Shown: positions 6,475 to 7,461 of the stretch, piece after piece
Layout of the letters: each line of letters starts with the position of its first letter
Position numbering within the stretch: the first letter of the stretch is position 1
Source of the DNA: an uncultured Clostridia bacterium
GTDB lineage: Bacteria > Bacillota > Clostridia > Oscillospirales > Acutalibacteraceae
NCBI GenBank assembly: GCA_946405475.1
Contig: CAMJHI010000106.1
Span: 1 to 7,461 of the forward strand
Reading direction: 5' to 3'
Length of the DNA: 7,461 bases
Program-made: the position numbers and the translations under genes
The notes under the pieces: generated by a model
What the model saw: only the letters and a program-made list of their open reading frames with translations
The model's database searches: none
Told to the model about the DNA's origin: nothing

Positions 6475-6506
6475 GCACTATACACAAAATTTCGCAGATA
6501 TTGTGC
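6475..6506. repeat. Interrupted inverted repeat in the serC-pgk divergent region
   Basis: GCACTATA (6475-6482) and TATTGTGC (6499-6506) are inverted copies with one mismatch, 16 bases apart. A related ACACTATT lies at 6523-6530, just upstream of the pgk -10 region. The rest of 6365-6648 is AT-rich promoter DNA with no gene. A 5-bp inverted repeat, CTTTA-AAC-TAAAG (6506-6518), overlaps the right arm's last base. The arms resemble half-sites of a dimeric repressor, but no regulator can be named. Confidence 0.4.
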
Positions 6507-6528
6507 TTTAAACTAAAGAAAAACACTA

Positions 6529-6557
6529 TTGTTTTTTTGGAAATTATCCGTTAGAAT
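6529..6557 (+). promoter_or_regulatory. Probable pgk promoter
   Basis: TAGAAT (6552-6557, 5/6 match) lies 17 bases after TTGTTT (6529-6534, 3/6 match). The -35 is weak, so an activator or another start site is possible. Transcription from near 6564 would give a leader of about 85 bases before the pgk start codon. Confidence 0.45.
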
Positions 6558-6615
6558 GTATGTGTTGATTTGTGCGTTTCGGCAAATCGGCAGAATCATT
6601 CAGCAAAATCTAAGG

Positions 6616-6635
6616 ATCCATCAGAATCCATCAGA
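6616..6635 (+). repeat. Tandem 10-bp direct repeat in the pgk leader
   Basis: ATCCATCAGA occurs twice in perfect tandem (6616-6625 and 6626-6635), immediately upstream of and merging into the AGAAAGGA ribosome binding site (6633-6640). The second copy's final AGA forms the 5' part of that site. It may be a recent slippage duplication or a regulatory element of the leader. Confidence 0.7.
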
Positions 6636-6648
6636 AAGGAATATGAAG

Positions 6649-7461
6649 ATGAACGCATTGAACAAAAAGACCGTGGAAGACATTGACGTCAGCGGCAAAA
6701 AAGTACTCGTCCGCTGCGACTTCAACGTGCCGCTGAAGGACGGCGTGATCACGAGCGACAAGCGCATCGTCGCCTCCCTCCCCACCATTCAGTACCTTCT
6801 CAAGAACAACGCGAAGGTCATCCTTTGCTCGCACCTTGGCAGACCCAAGGGCGAAGTCATGCCCGAATTTTCGCTGGCTCCCGTGGCCGCCCGCCTGTCC
6901 GAGCTGCTGGGCATCGAAGTGAAGATGGCAGCCGACGTCGTCGGCGAAAGCGCGCAGGCGCTGGCCGCTTCGCTCAAAGAGGGCGAAGTGCTGCTGCTTG
7001 AAAACGTCCGCTTTGAAAAGGGCGAAACCAAAAACGATCCCGAGCTGAGCAAGGCGTTTGCCTCGCTGGCCGATATCTACGTCAACGACGCGTTCGGCTC
7101 CGCGCACCGCGCGCACGCTTCCACCGCCGGTGTGGCCGATTATCTGCCTGCCGTGTGCGGTTACCTCATCCAGAAAGAACTCAGCTTCATCGGCGGCGCG
7201 CTCGAGAATCCGAAGCGCCCGTTCGTCGCCATCCTCGGCGGTGCGAAGGTTTCCGACAAGATCGGCGTGATCACCAACCTGCTTGACAAGGTCGACACCC
7301 TCATCGTCGGCGGCGGCATGGCTTACACCTTCATGAAATATCTCGGCCACAGCATCGGCAGCTCGCTTTGCGAAGACGATAAAGTTGAAATGGCCGGCGA
7401 AATGATGAAGAAGGCCGAAGAAAAAGGCGTGAAGTTCCTTATTCCGGTCGACAACAAGGTC
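6649..7461 (+). CDS. pgk: Phosphoglycerate kinase, N-terminal 271 residues (3' end outside window)
   Basis: The frame is open to the last base of the window. AGAAAGGA (6633-6640) is 8 bases from the ATG at 6649 but only 2 bases from the in-frame ATG at 6643, so 6649 is preferred. The enzyme transfers phosphate between 1,3-bisphosphoglycerate and ADP in glycolysis, and works in reverse in gluconeogenesis; it is cytoplasmic. Visible motifs: VRCDFNVPL (21-29), substrate-binding SHLGRPKG (61-68), LENVRFEKGE (117-126), NDAFGSAHRAHAS (146-158), the start of the nucleotide domain FVAILGGAKVSDKIGVI (192-208), and IVGGGMAYTF (219-228). This is about two thirds of a usual protein of roughly 395 residues, and nothing seen is degenerate. 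The gene is divergent from serC-serA, whose first enzyme uses 3-phosphoglycerate. Confidence 0.97.
   Translation, partial: MNALNKKTVEDIDVSGKKVLVRCDFNVPLKDGVITSDKRIVASLPTIQYLLKNNAKVILCSHLGRPKGEVMPEFSLAPVAARLSELLGIEVKMAADVVGESAQALAASLKEGEVLLLENVRFEKGETKNDPELSKAFASLADIYVNDAFGSAHRAHASTAGVADYLPAVCGYLIQKELSFIGGALENPKRPFVAILGGAKVSDKIGVITNLLDKVDTLIVGGGMAYTFMKYLGHSIGSSLCEDDKVEMAGEMMKKAEEKGVKFLIPVDNKV

Noticed and set aside
5387..6511. 374-residue plus-strand open frame opposite serC
   Set aside because: It is a shadow of an unmistakable serC gene, and it would extend through the serC promoter.
6631..7350. 239-residue minus-strand open frame opposite pgk
   Set aside because: The plus strand encodes a textbook phosphoglycerate kinase over the whole stretch.

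Overview
The window looks like chromosomal DNA from a moderately GC-rich anaerobic Firmicute, most likely class Clostridia and perhaps the Oscillospiraceae/Ruminococcaceae group. This is inferred from strong GGAGG-type ribosome binding sites, consensus -35/-10 promoters, the style of the SerA and SerC proteins, and a clostridial-type glycoside hydrolase next to an HD-domain/PF06541 gene pair. No phage, insertion sequence, CRISPR array, tRNA or rRNA was seen.

Layout from left to right. (1) Positions 2-604 hold the C-terminal end of a GH31-type alpha-glucosidase that enters from outside the window. (2) A short promoter region (621-649) drives a two-gene operon: an HD-domain phosphohydrolase (673-1230, TTG start) overlapping by 8 bases a multi-pass membrane protein of the PF06541 family with a coiled-coil tail (1223-2053). 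It is closed by an imperfect terminator. (3) An extended -10 promoter (2147-2175) drives a monocistronic gene for a 607-residue exported alpha/beta-hydrolase-like protein (2232-4055). (4) A perfect 14-bp hairpin at 4071-4102 separates it from a convergent leftward operon, serC (5282-6364) followed by serA (4119-5252). (5) A roughly 280-base AT-rich divergent regulatory region separates serC from the rightward pgk gene (6649 onward), which is cut by the window end.

The right half is metabolically coherent. Pgk interconverts 1,3-bisphosphoglycerate and 3-phosphoglycerate; SerA oxidises 3-phosphoglycerate and SerC transaminates the product to phosphoserine. The divergent promoters therefore sit at the branch point between glycolysis and serine synthesis. 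No phosphoserine phosphatase (SerB) is recognisable here.

No clearly unprecedented system is visible. The parts most worth a second look are the translationally coupled HD/PF06541 membrane module, the exported hydrolase with a non-canonical nucleophile elbow, the altered NAD-binding and serine-binding positions in SerA, and the repeat structures in the serC-pgk intergenic region.
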